Part shown: in pieces, positions 1 to 10,399 of the stretch
How the letters are laid out: each line of letters opens with the position of its first letter
How positions within the stretch are numbered: the first letter of the stretch is position 1
NCBI GenBank assembly: GCA_964427875.1
Contig: CAYRVX010000025.1
Span: 1-64,000, forward strand
Direction of reading: 5' to 3'
DNA: 64,000 nucleotides
Source: CAYRVX01 sp964427875
Lineage (GTDB): Bacteria; Planctomycetota; Phycisphaerae; SM23-33
Translations under genes and position numbers: made by a program
The notes under the pieces: model-generated
Seen by the model: only the letters and a program-made list of their open reading frames with translations
Database searches by the model: none
What the model was told of the DNA's origin: nothing

Positions 1-2105
1 ACATGATGAGCATGTTCGCGCTGATCATGGCGCTGGGGCTGATCGTGGACGACGCGATCGTGGTCGGCGAGAACGTCTACTCCCACGTGGAGGGCGGCCA
101 GAGGCCCAGGCTGGCCAGCGTGATCGGCACGAAGGAGGTCCTCGCGCCCGTCATCGGGGCGGTGGTGACGACGTGGCTGGCGTTCATGCCGCTGCTGTTC
201 GTGCCCGGCGTGATGGGCAAGTTCATCAGCATCCTGCCGGTCGCCGTGATCGTGGGCCTGGGCTTCTCGCTGCTGGAGTGCATCCTGATCCTCCCGCCGC
301 ACCTGTCGCACAGCTTCGAGGCCCAGCTCCGCGCCGGCCGGAGGAAGGGCCGGCTCGGGCGTTTCGGCCGGCGCATCCGCGGCCGGCTCGACGCGGGCAT
401 CCGGTGGCTCATCCACGGCGGCTTCGCGCCGGCCTACCGCCTGGTGAGCCGCTACCGTTACGTGACGCTCGCCGTGGTGATCGCCGTGACGGGCATCGTG
501 GCGGCCTCGTACGTCGGCGGGCGGATCCGGTTCACCAGCTTCCCGAAGATCGACAGCGACACGCTGCGGGCGTCGCTGATCCTGCCCACCGGCACGGGCA
601 TCGACCGCACCCAGGACGTCGCGCGCCAGATGACCGCCGCCGCACGGAAGCTCAACGAGCAGTTCCGGACCCGATGCGGCGAGGGCGTCGTCCAGCGGGT
701 CTACTCCCTGATCGGCCAGCAGAGCGGCTTCGGGGGCCAGGGCGGCTCGCACGTCGCCGAGGTGATCGTCGAGCTGCTGGACGCCGAGGAGCGGGTGGAC
801 GCGAAGAACAAGGGCATGAAGAGCCGCCTGCTCACCGAGCAGTGGCGCCGGAACACCGGGGCCGTGCCCGACGCGCTGACGCTGACGTTCGGGGCGTTCC
901 GCGGCGGCCCCGGCGGAAAGAGCCTGGAGATCCGCCTGCTCGGCCCGCAGACCGAGCGCATCAAGCCCGCCGCCGACGCGCTCAAGGCCAGGCTCGCCAA
1001 GTACCCCGGCGTGACGGACATCGAGGACGACGCCCTGCCGGGCAAGCAGGAGATGAAGGTCCGGCTCAAGCCGGGCGCCCACGCGCTGGGCATCAACCTG
1101 AGATCGCTGGCCTCGCAGCTTCGCGACGCGTTCTACGGCAACGAATCGCTGAAGGTCCAGCGCGGGCGCGACGAGATCAAGGTCATGGTCCGCTACCCGC
1201 CCGAGCAGCGGCGGACCTTCGGGGACGTCGAGGAGATGCGCGTCCGCACACCCGCCGGCGACGAGGTCCCCTTCGCCGAGGTCGCCGACGTGAAGATCGC
1301 GCGGGGCTACACCACGCTGCGCCGCGCCGAGCGGAAGAACGTGGTGACCGTCTCCGCAGACGTCGACGAGGAGGTCGCCAACGCCGAGGAGATCCTCACC
1401 GACCTCAAGGCAAGCGGCTTCCTCGGGGACCTCACTCGGCGCTTCCCGCCCGTCAGGGCGGACTTCCGCGGGCAGCGACAGCAGCAAACCGAGGCGCTCG
1501 ACAGCCTCTACGTGTGGTTCCCCGTCGCGCTGCTGGGGATCTACACCATCCTGGCGGCGATCTTCCGAAGCTACGTCCAGCCGATCATCGTCATGGTGGC
1601 CATCCCGTTCGGGCTCGTCGGCGCCGTCATCGGGCACTGGGTCTTCGGCTACGACGTGACGCTGCTGAGCCTCTTCGGAATGGTCGCGCTGACGGGCATC
1701 GTGGTCAACGATTCCCTCGTGCTGATCGACCGCGTGAACCGCAAGATCCGCTCCGGGGCGGCCGTGCACGAGGCGGTCGAGGCCGCCGCGAAGGAACGCT
1801 TCCGACCGATCTTCCTGACCACGGCCACCACCGTCGCGGGCATGGCCCCGCTGCTGGCGGAAAGGTCCTTCCAGGCCCAGTTCCTCAAGCCCATGGTCGT
1901 GGCCATCGCCTTCGGACTGGTCCTCGCGACGATGCTGACACTGCTGGTCGTACCCAGCCTGTACCTCATCGGCAACGACGTTCGACGGGCGCTGCGCTGG
2001 CTGCGGACCGGCCGGTGGGTCCGTCCCGAGGCCGTCCTGGCCGCCTCCCAGCGCGAGGGCGAGGCCCAGACGCCCCCGACGCCCGCGACGAATCCGGCAA
2101 AGTAG
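1..2105 (+). CDS. RND-family efflux transporter, AcrB-like inner-membrane pump (5' truncated by window edge)
   Basis: This is the C-terminal ~700 residues of a proton-driven RND pump. The frame is open to the left edge, so the N-terminus is missing. The visible part starts in the transmembrane segment containing GLIVDDAIVVGENV, the motif that carries the paired aspartates of the proton relay. It continues through the first transmembrane block, a periplasmic porter loop (about residues 180-500) and a second transmembrane block with GIVVNDSLVLIDRVN near residue 575. The family exports drugs, lipids or metals with a periplasmic adaptor and a TolC channel. The adaptor would lie outside the window on the left. 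The MacAB-TolC set at 21-27 kb is a different system. The C-terminal tail is short and polar. The substrate cannot be deduced. Confidence 0.93.
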   Translation, partial: MMSMFALIMALGLIVDDAIVVGENVYSHVEGGQRPRLASVIGTKEVLAPVIGAVVTTWLAFMPLLFVPGVMGKFISILPVAVIVGLGFSLLECILILPPHLSHSFEAQLRAGRRKGRLGRFGRRIRGRLDAGIRWLIHGGFAPAYRLVSRYRYVTLAVVIAVTGIVAASYVGGRIRFTSFPKIDSDTLRASLILPTGTGIDRTQDVARQMTAAARKLNEQFRTRCGEGVVQRVYSLIGQQSGFGGQGGSHVAEVIVELLDAEERVDAKNKGMKSRLLTEQWRRNTGAVPDALTLTFGAFRGGPGGKSLEIRLLGPQTERIKPAADALKARLAKYPGVTDIEDDALPGKQEMKVRLKPGAHALGINLRSLASQLRDAFYGNESLKVQRGRDEIKVMVRYPPEQRRTFGDVEEMRVRTPAGDEVPFAEVADVKIARGYTTLRRAERKNVVTVSADVDEEVANAEEILTDLKASGFLGDLTRRFPPVRADFRGQRQQQTEALDSLYVWFPVALLGIYTILAAIFRSYVQPIIVMVAIPFGLVGAVIGHWVFGYDVTLLSLFGMVALTGIVVNDSLVLIDRVNRKIRSGAAVHEAVEAAAKERFRPIFLTTATTVAGMAPLLAERSFQAQFLKPMVVAIAFGLVLATMLTLLVVPSLYLIGNDVRRALRWLRTGRWVRPEAVLAASQREGEAQTPPTPATNPAK

Positions 2106-2501
2106 GCCGGCAGGCGATGACGGAACGCCCGATTCTCCGTCGGCATCCTTCGAGAAATTATCTGGAATATTTTGAAATAAGGGTACAAATTCTGCGTTTA
2201 GTGTGTATAATAGTAATCGGGCAGCAGCGAGGGGTGGCCGGACCGGGGGAGCAGCCCAAGGCCCCGTGAAAAGCGCCGCAAGTGTTTTTACGAAACAAAC
2301 CCATTTTCTCCCGAAAACGGCTATAAACGCTTGTTTAACAAGTACTTATGGCTTTCAAATCCTTAGTTTTGCTCCAGCGGACCTGGCCGGGCCGCGCTGT
2401 GGGCTCTGCGTCGCCGCGGCCGGCGCGTTGTCCGGGCTAGAATGGCATGACGGCGCCGCCGCCCTCTGCGGCGAACGTCCCAAGCGAAAGGAGATGCCGT
2501 C
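2106..2501. other. AT-rich intergenic region with a -10-like box and one copy of a dispersed repeat
   Basis: There is no convincing gene in these 396 bases. A TATAAT box lies at 2206-2211. The nearest TTGAAA (2172-2177) is 28 bases upstream, too far for a normal -35. A GC-rich stretch containing GGGAGCAGCCCAAG follows, then the repeat copy at 2280-2307. A 100-codon open frame across this region has no ribosome binding site or family resemblance and was not called. The final bases hold the AAAGGAG ribosome binding site of the next gene. Confidence 0.5.
2280..2307 (+). repeat. Dispersed 28-bp repeat, copy 1
   Basis: The 28 bases here match the reverse complement of 61583-61610 at 26 of 28 positions. 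Both copies carry the core AAGTGTTTTTAC followed by AAACAAA. Both lie in AT-rich intergenic DNA unlike the GC-rich genes around them. This looks like a remnant of a dispersed non-coding repeat. Confidence 0.55.
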
Positions 2502-4988
<2,487 letters not shown>

Positions 4989-5012
4989 GGGCCGGCCGGC
5001 CGTCCGAGTGGG

Positions 5013-6632
5013 CTACGGCTGTTTGTGCAGGGCCCACAGCCAGCCCTTCAGCACGGCGTACAGCACGCCGTTGGCAGCCACGGGCGACGCCTCGCTGCCG
5101 GCCCGGCGATCGGCGTGGAGGACCTTCTTCTGCTTGCCGGCCGCGAGGATCCAGAACGATCGCTTCGTGTTGAAGTACACCTTTCCGTCGGCCACGAGCG
5201 GCCCGCCCCAGGCCTCGTGGTGCGTTTCGTGGACCCAGCAGCACTTGCCCGTATCCGCATCGAGACAGTGCAGTTGTCCGATGATGTCCGGCGCGTAGAC
5301 CAGCCCGTCGGCGACGGCCACGGTGGAGACGCTTCGGTCCAGGCCGTCATAGCTCCATACCTTGCCGGTCTGCGTGATGTCGCCCGTCTTGCTCGCGTCG
5401 ATGCAGTGGAGCAGTCCGCGGCCGCGCCCGTGGGCGGGATCCTGGCCGATGGCGAGGTACACGCGGCCGTCGTGGAAGACCGGCGTGGCGATGATCGTGC
5501 TGGGGCCCAGGTAGGTCCCGTCGTTCTTGTTGCCCTTCTCGCCGTATTTCCGCAGCTTGCGCTTGTCTCCCTGGTAGTAGTCGATGCACTTGCCGTCGCG
5601 GTACCTGTAGTGCGGCGGGTTGCAGTCGTACCACCAGACCTTCTTGAGGTGCTGGAGCTTCTCTGACGCGGCGGCTACGGCCTCGAACGCGTAGCACACG
5701 CCGTCGCCGCCGCCGAAGAAGATCAGCGTCTTGCCGTTGACCGTGCCCTTGGCGGGCGAAGACCACAGGCCGTGCCACAGCTTGTGGCCGAGCAGCTCGG
5801 TGTCGGCGGCGACGAGGCGGCCGGTCTCCTTGTCCAGCACGATCAGGCTGGGCGCGTCGGGGCTGGGAACGTTGCGGTGCGAGTCGTCCACGCTGTTGGA
5901 CGTGGTCACGTAGAGCAGGCGGCCGTGGATGAGCGTCGAGGAGCTGACGGCGTCGTGCGGGACGATCCCGACCCGTTTGTCCCTCATCAGGTCGAACCGC
6001 CAGAGGATGTCGGCGTCTCGCTCGGTGAGCTTGACGGGCTCGTTGCCCCTGCCGGCGATGTACTGCGCCTCGTCCTGGAACGCCCCGTCGTTGCCGTTGG
6101 CCAGGCCCGCCACGTCCAGGCACAGCACGTCGGCGGCGTTGGTCACCACGTAGACGCGGTCGCCGTCTACCGTGGGCGACGAGCAGACGCCCCAGTTGTG
6201 GCCGGTGATGTTCGACAGCGGCGGCAGGTCCTTCTTCTCGGGATGTGGGACGATGAGCTGCCAGATGAGCTTGCCGGTGGCCTCCTGGCGGCACTGGAGC
6301 ACGCCGCCCTTCTTCAGGCGGAACCGCTTGTCGCCGCGGAGCGCGCCGTTGTTCGCGCCGAGGAACAGCCGCCCGTCGGCGATCGTCGGGTTGCCGTACA
6401 CCACCGAGCACAGCCGGGCGGCCCACTTGACGTTCTTGCAGGTCGACAGGTCGATGGTGGTGGTCGTCTCCTTCTGGCCGCGCGAGAACGACGCGGGCAG
6501 CGGGCCTTCCTCGCTGAAGTTCCGCCCGCCCGGGCCGCACCAGCGGGGCCAGTCGGCGGCGGCCGCCGTCTGCAAAACGAGCCCCGGCAGCAAAGCCGCC
6601 AACGCAGCACCCGACGCGGACGCGCTCTTCAT
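5013..6632 (-). CDS. Exported PQQ-like beta-propeller repeat protein
   Basis: The 539-residue product has an N-terminal signal peptide (about residues 1-26, ending in an alanine-rich cleavage region). It then has repeated beta-propeller blades of the PQQ/BamB type, with recurring units such as SSPTVDGDRVYVVT, ATPVFHDGRVYLAIG and VAVADGLVYAPD. The opening WPRWCGPGG segment resembles the WPQWRGP motif common in planctomycete members. The family includes BamB-like scaffolds and quinoprotein relatives. No dehydrogenase catalytic domain is visible, so a binding or scaffold role in the periplasm is more likely than enzyme activity. The gene converges on the DUF255 gene with a 24-base gap. Confidence 0.85.
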   Translation of the reverse strand: MKSASASGAALAALLPGLVLQTAAAADWPRWCGPGGRNFSEEGPLPASFSRGQKETTTTIDLSTCKNVKWAARLCSVVYGNPTIADGRLFLGANNGALRGDKRFRLKKGGVLQCRQEATGKLIWQLIVPHPEKKDLPPLSNITGHNWGVCSSPTVDGDRVYVVTNAADVLCLDVAGLANGNDGAFQDEAQYIAGRGNEPVKLTERDADILWRFDLMRDKRVGIVPHDAVSSSTLIHGRLLYVTTSNSVDDSHRNVPSPDAPSLIVLDKETGRLVAADTELLGHKLWHGLWSSPAKGTVNGKTLIFFGGGDGVCYAFEAVAAASEKLQHLKKVWWYDCNPPHYRYRDGKCIDYYQGDKRKLRKYGEKGNKNDGTYLGPSTIIATPVFHDGRVYLAIGQDPAHGRGRGLLHCIDASKTGDITQTGKVWSYDGLDRSVSTVAVADGLVYAPDIIGQLHCLDADTGKCCWVHETHHEAWGGPLVADGKVYFNTKRSFWILAAGKQKKVLHADRRAGSEASPVAANGVLYAVLKGWLWALHKQP

Positions 6633-6910
6633 CCCTGTTCTCCTTGCCGGCGCGTTGGGCCGACGTTGCCCCTCGGCCTTCCGCCGGCGGCCATCGTGGG
6701 CCGTCCGTGGCCAAGTCTACCGCGACCTGGGGTGCCCGCAAGGCCGCGAGGCCGGATTTCGGTCGCGGGTTATCGAGATCAGGCACGCGAGCAGGTCTCG
6801 GGCGGCCCGCGCGTGACGGCCGGCGGACCGCCGGCGTGCCTGTCCGCCGGTGGCCGAGCCGCGGCGGGGCGGAAGGCGGCGAAATGACTTCACATTTTTC
6901 TGATTTCCTG

Positions 6911-6939
6911 TTGACAGGGGCGCGGGCGGCCTGGATTAT
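6911..6939 (+). promoter_or_regulatory. Sigma-70-type promoter of the merR-like gene and probably the flagellar operon
   Basis: A perfect TTGACA (6911-6916) is followed after 17 bases by GATTAT (6934-6939, four of six matches to TATAAT). TTATAC at 6936-6941, after 19 bases, is an alternative; 19-base spacers are typical of MerR-activated promoters. The region is AT-rich against GC-rich flanks and is the only clear promoter seen before the flagellar genes. Confidence 0.65.
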
Positions 6940-6942
6940 ACA

Positions 6943-6959
6943 TTTTACAAAGTGTAAAA
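6943..6959. promoter_or_regulatory. Perfect 7-bp inverted repeat, probable MerR-type operator
   Basis: TTTTACA (6943-6949), a 3-base spacer and TGTAAAA (6953-6959) form a perfect dyad. It lies at the expected transcription start of the promoter at 6911-6939 and directly upstream of a MerR-like gene. A regulator bound here would block initiation, so autorepression is the simplest reading. Confidence 0.6.
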
Positions 6960-7060
6960 GGCTTCACTTCGCGATGGATTCTTTATCGACTGGACACATG
7001 GGTTCCCGGCCGGCGCGGGGAAAGGGTTTCCGCGCCGCGGGGATCGGGGAGTTGGCTGAA

Positions 7061-7366
7061 ATGGCCGGGAGCCGGTCCTCGGGAAGCTCCGGCGGGCCGG
7101 GCCGTCGACCACGCCGGCGGCCCCGTCCGCCGAAGCTCTATCGCATCGGCGAGGTGGTGGGCTACTGCGGCCTGAGCCGCCAGACCGTTCACAACTACAC
7201 GACGATGGGCCTGCTACGCGAGGCGCGCTGGACGGACGGCGGGCACAGGCTCTACGACGAATCGGTGTTCGAGCGGATCGACGAGGTGGAGGATCTCAAG
7301 GCGCAGGGAAAGAGCCTGTACGAGATCCGCAAGCATTTCGCACGTATCGACGCACAGCGAGCGTAG
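7061..7366 (+). CDS. MerR-family transcriptional regulator
   Basis: The product has about 101 residues. A basic Gly/Ser/Arg-rich tail (residues 1-25) is followed by a MerR winged helix-turn-helix beginning KLYRIGEVVGYCGLSRQTV, with the wing GGHRLYDE and the EVEDLKAQGKSLYEIRK helix. There is no ligand-binding C-terminal domain, so it is a minimal DNA-binding MerR protein. This start was chosen because GGGGAG (7046-7051) is well spaced; an in-frame ATG at 6974 would add 29 residues. A perfect dyad at 6943-6959 is its likely site. The gene precedes fliF-fliG in the same direction, so control of flagellar expression is a reasonable inference. Its effector is unknown. Confidence 0.82.
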   Translation: MAGSRSSGSSGGPGRRPRRRPRPPKLYRIGEVVGYCGLSRQTVHNYTTMGLLREARWTDGGHRLYDESVFERIDEVEDLKAQGKSLYEIRKHFARIDAQRA

Positions 7367-7394
7367 GCGCAGGCGGCCTGTGCGTCCTGGGAGC

Positions 7395-7412
7395 CGGCCC
7401 CTTCGGGGGCCG
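7395..7412 (+). promoter_or_regulatory. UUCG-loop hairpin between merR-like gene and fliF-fliG
   Basis: CGGCCCC (7395-7401), loop TTCG (7402-7405) and GGGGCCG (7406-7412) form a perfect 7-bp stem with a very stable tetraloop. No T-run follows, so it is not a classical terminator. It may be an RNA processing or stability element between the regulator and the flagellar genes. Confidence 0.4.
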
Positions 7413-7535
7413 CAGAGGATTCACGTCGGACGAGCGGGCTCTCGGCCGGGACGCAGCCCGGACGGTCGATCCCGCGGCGGACTGTTGAGATAGCGACCGA
7501 CTCTTGCCACCGACGGTCGAGGAGGACCGGACAGG

Positions 7536-9482
7536 ATGAGCCTTCTGAGAAGATGGGCCGCGCGAGTCCGGTCGCGCGTGAGGTCGTCCAGGCCCCGCGC
7601 GAGGCTCCTGGCCGCCGTCGCCGCCGCGATGGTGGTCGTGGGGTGCGTCTGGACGGCGCTGGAGCTTGGCGACGGCCAGCCGCCCTGGACGGCCGTCGGC
7701 GACGGGGAGCTGTCCCCGGCCGATCTGGGCGCCGCGGCCGAGGTCGCCGACAGGTGCGGCGTCCGCCATCGCGTCGAATCGGGCAGGTTCCTCGTTCCGG
7801 CGCCGGAGGCGGCGGAGCTTCGCGGCGCGCTCCTTGCCGAGGGCCTGCTGGGCCGCCAGACGGCCCTGAGCCTCCAGAAGGTCGCCGCCGAGGGCAAGAT
7901 CTGGGAGACGGCGGCCCAGGGCGCCCGGCGCTGGCAGGCCGCGGTCATGTCCACACTCTCTGAGATGATCGGGCGTCTCCCGGCGGTGCGCAGCGCGACG
8001 GTGCTGTTCGATCCCGGCCTGCGTGGCGGGTTCGGCCGCCCGGCCGTGCCCCCGACCGCCTCGGTCAACGTCACCATGGACGACCAGGTGCCGCTCGGCC
8101 CGAAGCTCGCCCTGGCCATCGCCGATCTCGTCGCCGGCAGCGTCGCGGGGATGGACCGCACGTCCGTTCACGTCGTGGACAACACCGGCCGGAGCTACCG
8201 GTTCGACGCCGAGGGCGTCGTCGCCCCCGACGACCCGATCGGGCGGCTGTCCCAGGCCGAAGAATACCTCCGCGACAAGGTCCTCGACGCGCTGAGGTAC
8301 ATCGACGACGTGATCGTCGGCGTCTGCGTCAGCGGCGAGGGCCTCGACGGCGGGCGCCGCAGCGCGTCGGTCGGCGTGCCGCGGAGCTACCTGGCCGCCG
8401 TGTACCGCGCCGCCCACGACCAGGCGGACGACCCCAACGACGCGGCGCTGGAATCGTTCGCCGCCGGGCAGTTGGCGAAGATCCGCCGGTCCGTGATGAA
8501 CGTCGTTGCCGTCGAGGACGCCAACGCGGTCAGGGTGGACTGGTACTACGACGTCCCGCCGCCTGCCGCCGTTGCGGCCGCGATCGGCGCGGACGACGCC
8601 GACGCATGGGCGCCGCCGGCGGGGCGGGCGCTGGCGTCGGTCTCCCTGATGCTGCTGGGGGCGCTGTCGGGTCTGGCGGCGCTGCGGCGCCGCCGGAGGG
8701 CCGGGCCCGCGACCGCCGCGGCAGAGGCGCCGGAGTCTGCCGGCGCCGCGGAGGCCCCCTCCGGAGCGGAGGAGGAGGCGCGTCCGGCCGGGGCGCTCGA
8801 GACGCTTCAGCAGGCCTCCGCCGAGGAGCTCGGGGCGCTGCTTCAGGGCGAGCATCTCCAGACGGTCGCCCTGATCCTCTCGCACGTGGCGCCCACGACC
8901 GCCGCCAAGGTGCTCGCGGCGTTCGACAGGGATCGACAGATCGGGATATCCCGGCGGATCGCCGCACTGGCGGCGGTGGACGGCGAGATCGTGGCGGAGG
9001 CGGTTCGCGGGCTCCTCTCGCGCCGGCAGCCCGGCCAGGCCGAGGGCCAAGACCCCGCCGGAGGGATCGGCAAGGTGGCCAGGATCCTACACCACGCCGG
9101 CTACGCCACGGAGCAGGCCGTCCTGGACGGCCTCAGGGGCACCGAGCCCGCCCTGGCCGAGTCGATCCGCAAACGGATGTTCGTCTTCGAGGACGTCTCG
9201 GAGCTGCCTCGGGAAGTGCTGAAGTCCGCCCTGGAGTCCCTCGGCAGCGACGAGCTGGCCATTGCGCTGCGGACGGCCGGCAAGAAAGCCAGGGAGAAGA
9301 TCCTCTCCGGCCTGTCGCGAGACGCCGTGGCGAAGGTGCGTGTGGAGATGGAACGGATCGGGCCCGTGCGCCTCAGCGACGTCGAGGCCGCCCAGGAGCG
9401 GGTCGTTTCGGCCGTTCGACGGCTGGAAGCGGGCAGGTACGTCTCGGCCGACTACCGCAAGAGCCACGGAGTCCTGGCCTGA
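7536..9482 (+). CDS. fliF-fliG: Natural FliF-FliG fusion: flagellar MS-ring and rotor switch protein
   Basis: One uninterrupted 648-codon frame joins two proteins that are normally separate. Residues 1-385 are FliF-like: transmembrane segment ~22-44, a YscJ/FliF ring-building region ~55-225 (ESGRFLVPAP, then VTMDDQVPLG and SVHVVDNTGRS), and a second transmembrane segment ~364-384 ending in RRRRR. A low-complexity Ala/Glu linker (~388-420) leads to FliG: middle domain with EHLQTVALILSHV (EHPQ-like motif, residues 439-442) and C-terminal torque domain with IRKRMFVFEDV and GPVRLSDVEAAQ (to ~637). The FliG N-terminal domain, which in other bacteria docks onto the FliF tail, is missing, as expected if a covalent link replaces it. 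The FliF part is shorter than the usual ~550 residues. The gene is followed by fliH. Confidence 0.9.
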   Translation: MSLLRRWAARVRSRVRSSRPRARLLAAVAAAMVVVGCVWTALELGDGQPPWTAVGDGELSPADLGAAAEVADRCGVRHRVESGRFLVPAPEAAELRGALLAEGLLGRQTALSLQKVAAEGKIWETAAQGARRWQAAVMSTLSEMIGRLPAVRSATVLFDPGLRGGFGRPAVPPTASVNVTMDDQVPLGPKLALAIADLVAGSVAGMDRTSVHVVDNTGRSYRFDAEGVVAPDDPIGRLSQAEEYLRDKVLDALRYIDDVIVGVCVSGEGLDGGRRSASVGVPRSYLAAVYRAAHDQADDPNDAALESFAAGQLAKIRRSVMNVVAVEDANAVRVDWYYDVPPPAAVAAAIGADDADAWAPPAGRALASVSLMLLGALSGLAALRRRRRAGPATAAAEAPESAGAAEAPSGAEEEARPAGALETLQQASAEELGALLQGEHLQTVALILSHVAPTTAAKVLAAFDRDRQIGISRRIAALAAVDGEIVAEAVRGLLSRRQPGQAEGQDPAGGIGKVARILHHAGYATEQAVLDGLRGTEPALAESIRKRMFVFEDVSELPREVLKSALESLGSDELAIALRTAGKKAREKILSGLSRDAVAKVRVEMERIGPVRLSDVEAAQERVVSAVRRLEAGRYVSADYRKSHGVLA

Positions 9483-9493
9483 AGGACAGACCC

Positions 9494-10399
9494 ATGGCAC
9501 GAATCATCAAGGCCAACTCGAGCCCCGCGCCGAACTGCGGCGAGGGCGGGGTCATGAACCTGGCGGACATCGCCGCCGAGGCCAGGGCCGTGATCCTAGA
9601 CGCGAGAAAAGACGCCGCCCGGATCGTGGCCGAGGCCCGCGCCGTGGCCGACAGCGTGTGCGACCAGGCCGCCGAAAAGGGCTACGCCGAGGGCTTCGCA
9701 CGCGGGCAGAACGACGGCTACGCCGACGGGCACAAACAGGGCCTCGCCGAGGCCAGGGAAGAGCTCGCCGCCCGGGCCGACGGGCTGATCGAGCTGGCCG
9801 AGAAGGTCGTTCGGGAGCTGGCGGCCGCCCGGGCCGAGCTGCTCCATCGCGGCCGCTGCGAGATGCTCGACTTCGCCCTGGAACTGGCCGCCAAGATCGT
9901 CGGCCGCCTCGCCGCCCGCGATGCCGGCGCGGCGCGGGAGAACCTGCGAAAGGCCCTGGAGCTGGCCGACTGCGCGCAGGAGGTCTGCGTGAAGGTTCAT
10001 CCCTCGCAGTTGGACGACCTGCGTTCGTGTCTGCCGAAGTTCACCGAGGCGCTCGGCCGCACCGGCCAGGCCCGCCTCGTCGGCGACGAGGCGATCGCGC
10101 CGGGCGGGGTGAAGCTCTTCAGTCCTCAGGGGGAGATTGACGCGACGATCGAGACGCAGTTGTCGAACGTCGTGGAGGCCCTGCTCGGCCGCGGCGCCGG
10201 CGACGTCCGCCTCGTCGCCCGCGAGGCCGCCGCGACCGGGCGGAAGGACTACGAGCCCGTCGAACGCGCCGGCCGGGAAGAAAGCGCCGAGCGCTCGCTG
10301 CTCCTGGAGGACCGCCCTCCGCCAGATCGCCCGCCGGATGGGGTGGCGCACGAGGCCGCCTCGACCGAGGGCGAAACAACCACTGCCGGCAAGCCATGA
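9494..10399 (+). CDS. fliH: Flagellar assembly protein FliH
   Basis: The product has 301 residues and is the peripheral regulator and stator of the export ATPase FliI. A GxxxG-type helix repeat typical of FliH is visible at about residues 55-80 (GYAEGFARGQNDGYADGHKQ). It sits in a long alanine/glutamate-rich coiled-coil N-terminal half. A globular C-terminal half resembles the V-ATPase E-subunit fold, with the family segment DEAIAPGGVKL near residue 200. The last ~50 residues are polar and probably disordered. It starts 12 bases after the fliF-fliG stop and its stop overlaps the fliI start (ATGA). Confidence 0.88.
   Translation: MARIIKANSSPAPNCGEGGVMNLADIAAEARAVILDARKDAARIVAEARAVADSVCDQAAEKGYAEGFARGQNDGYADGHKQGLAEAREELAARADGLIELAEKVVRELAAARAELLHRGRCEMLDFALELAAKIVGRLAARDAGAARENLRKALELADCAQEVCVKVHPSQLDDLRSCLPKFTEALGRTGQARLVGDEAIAPGGVKLFSPQGEIDATIETQLSNVVEALLGRGAGDVRLVAREAAATGRKDYEPVERAGREESAERSLLLEDRPPPDRPPDGVAHEAASTEGETTTAGKP

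Noticed and set aside
2172..2211. TTGAAA and TATAAT as a sigma-70 promoter pair
   Set aside because: The spacer is 28 bases, outside the functional range; only the -10-like box is noted.
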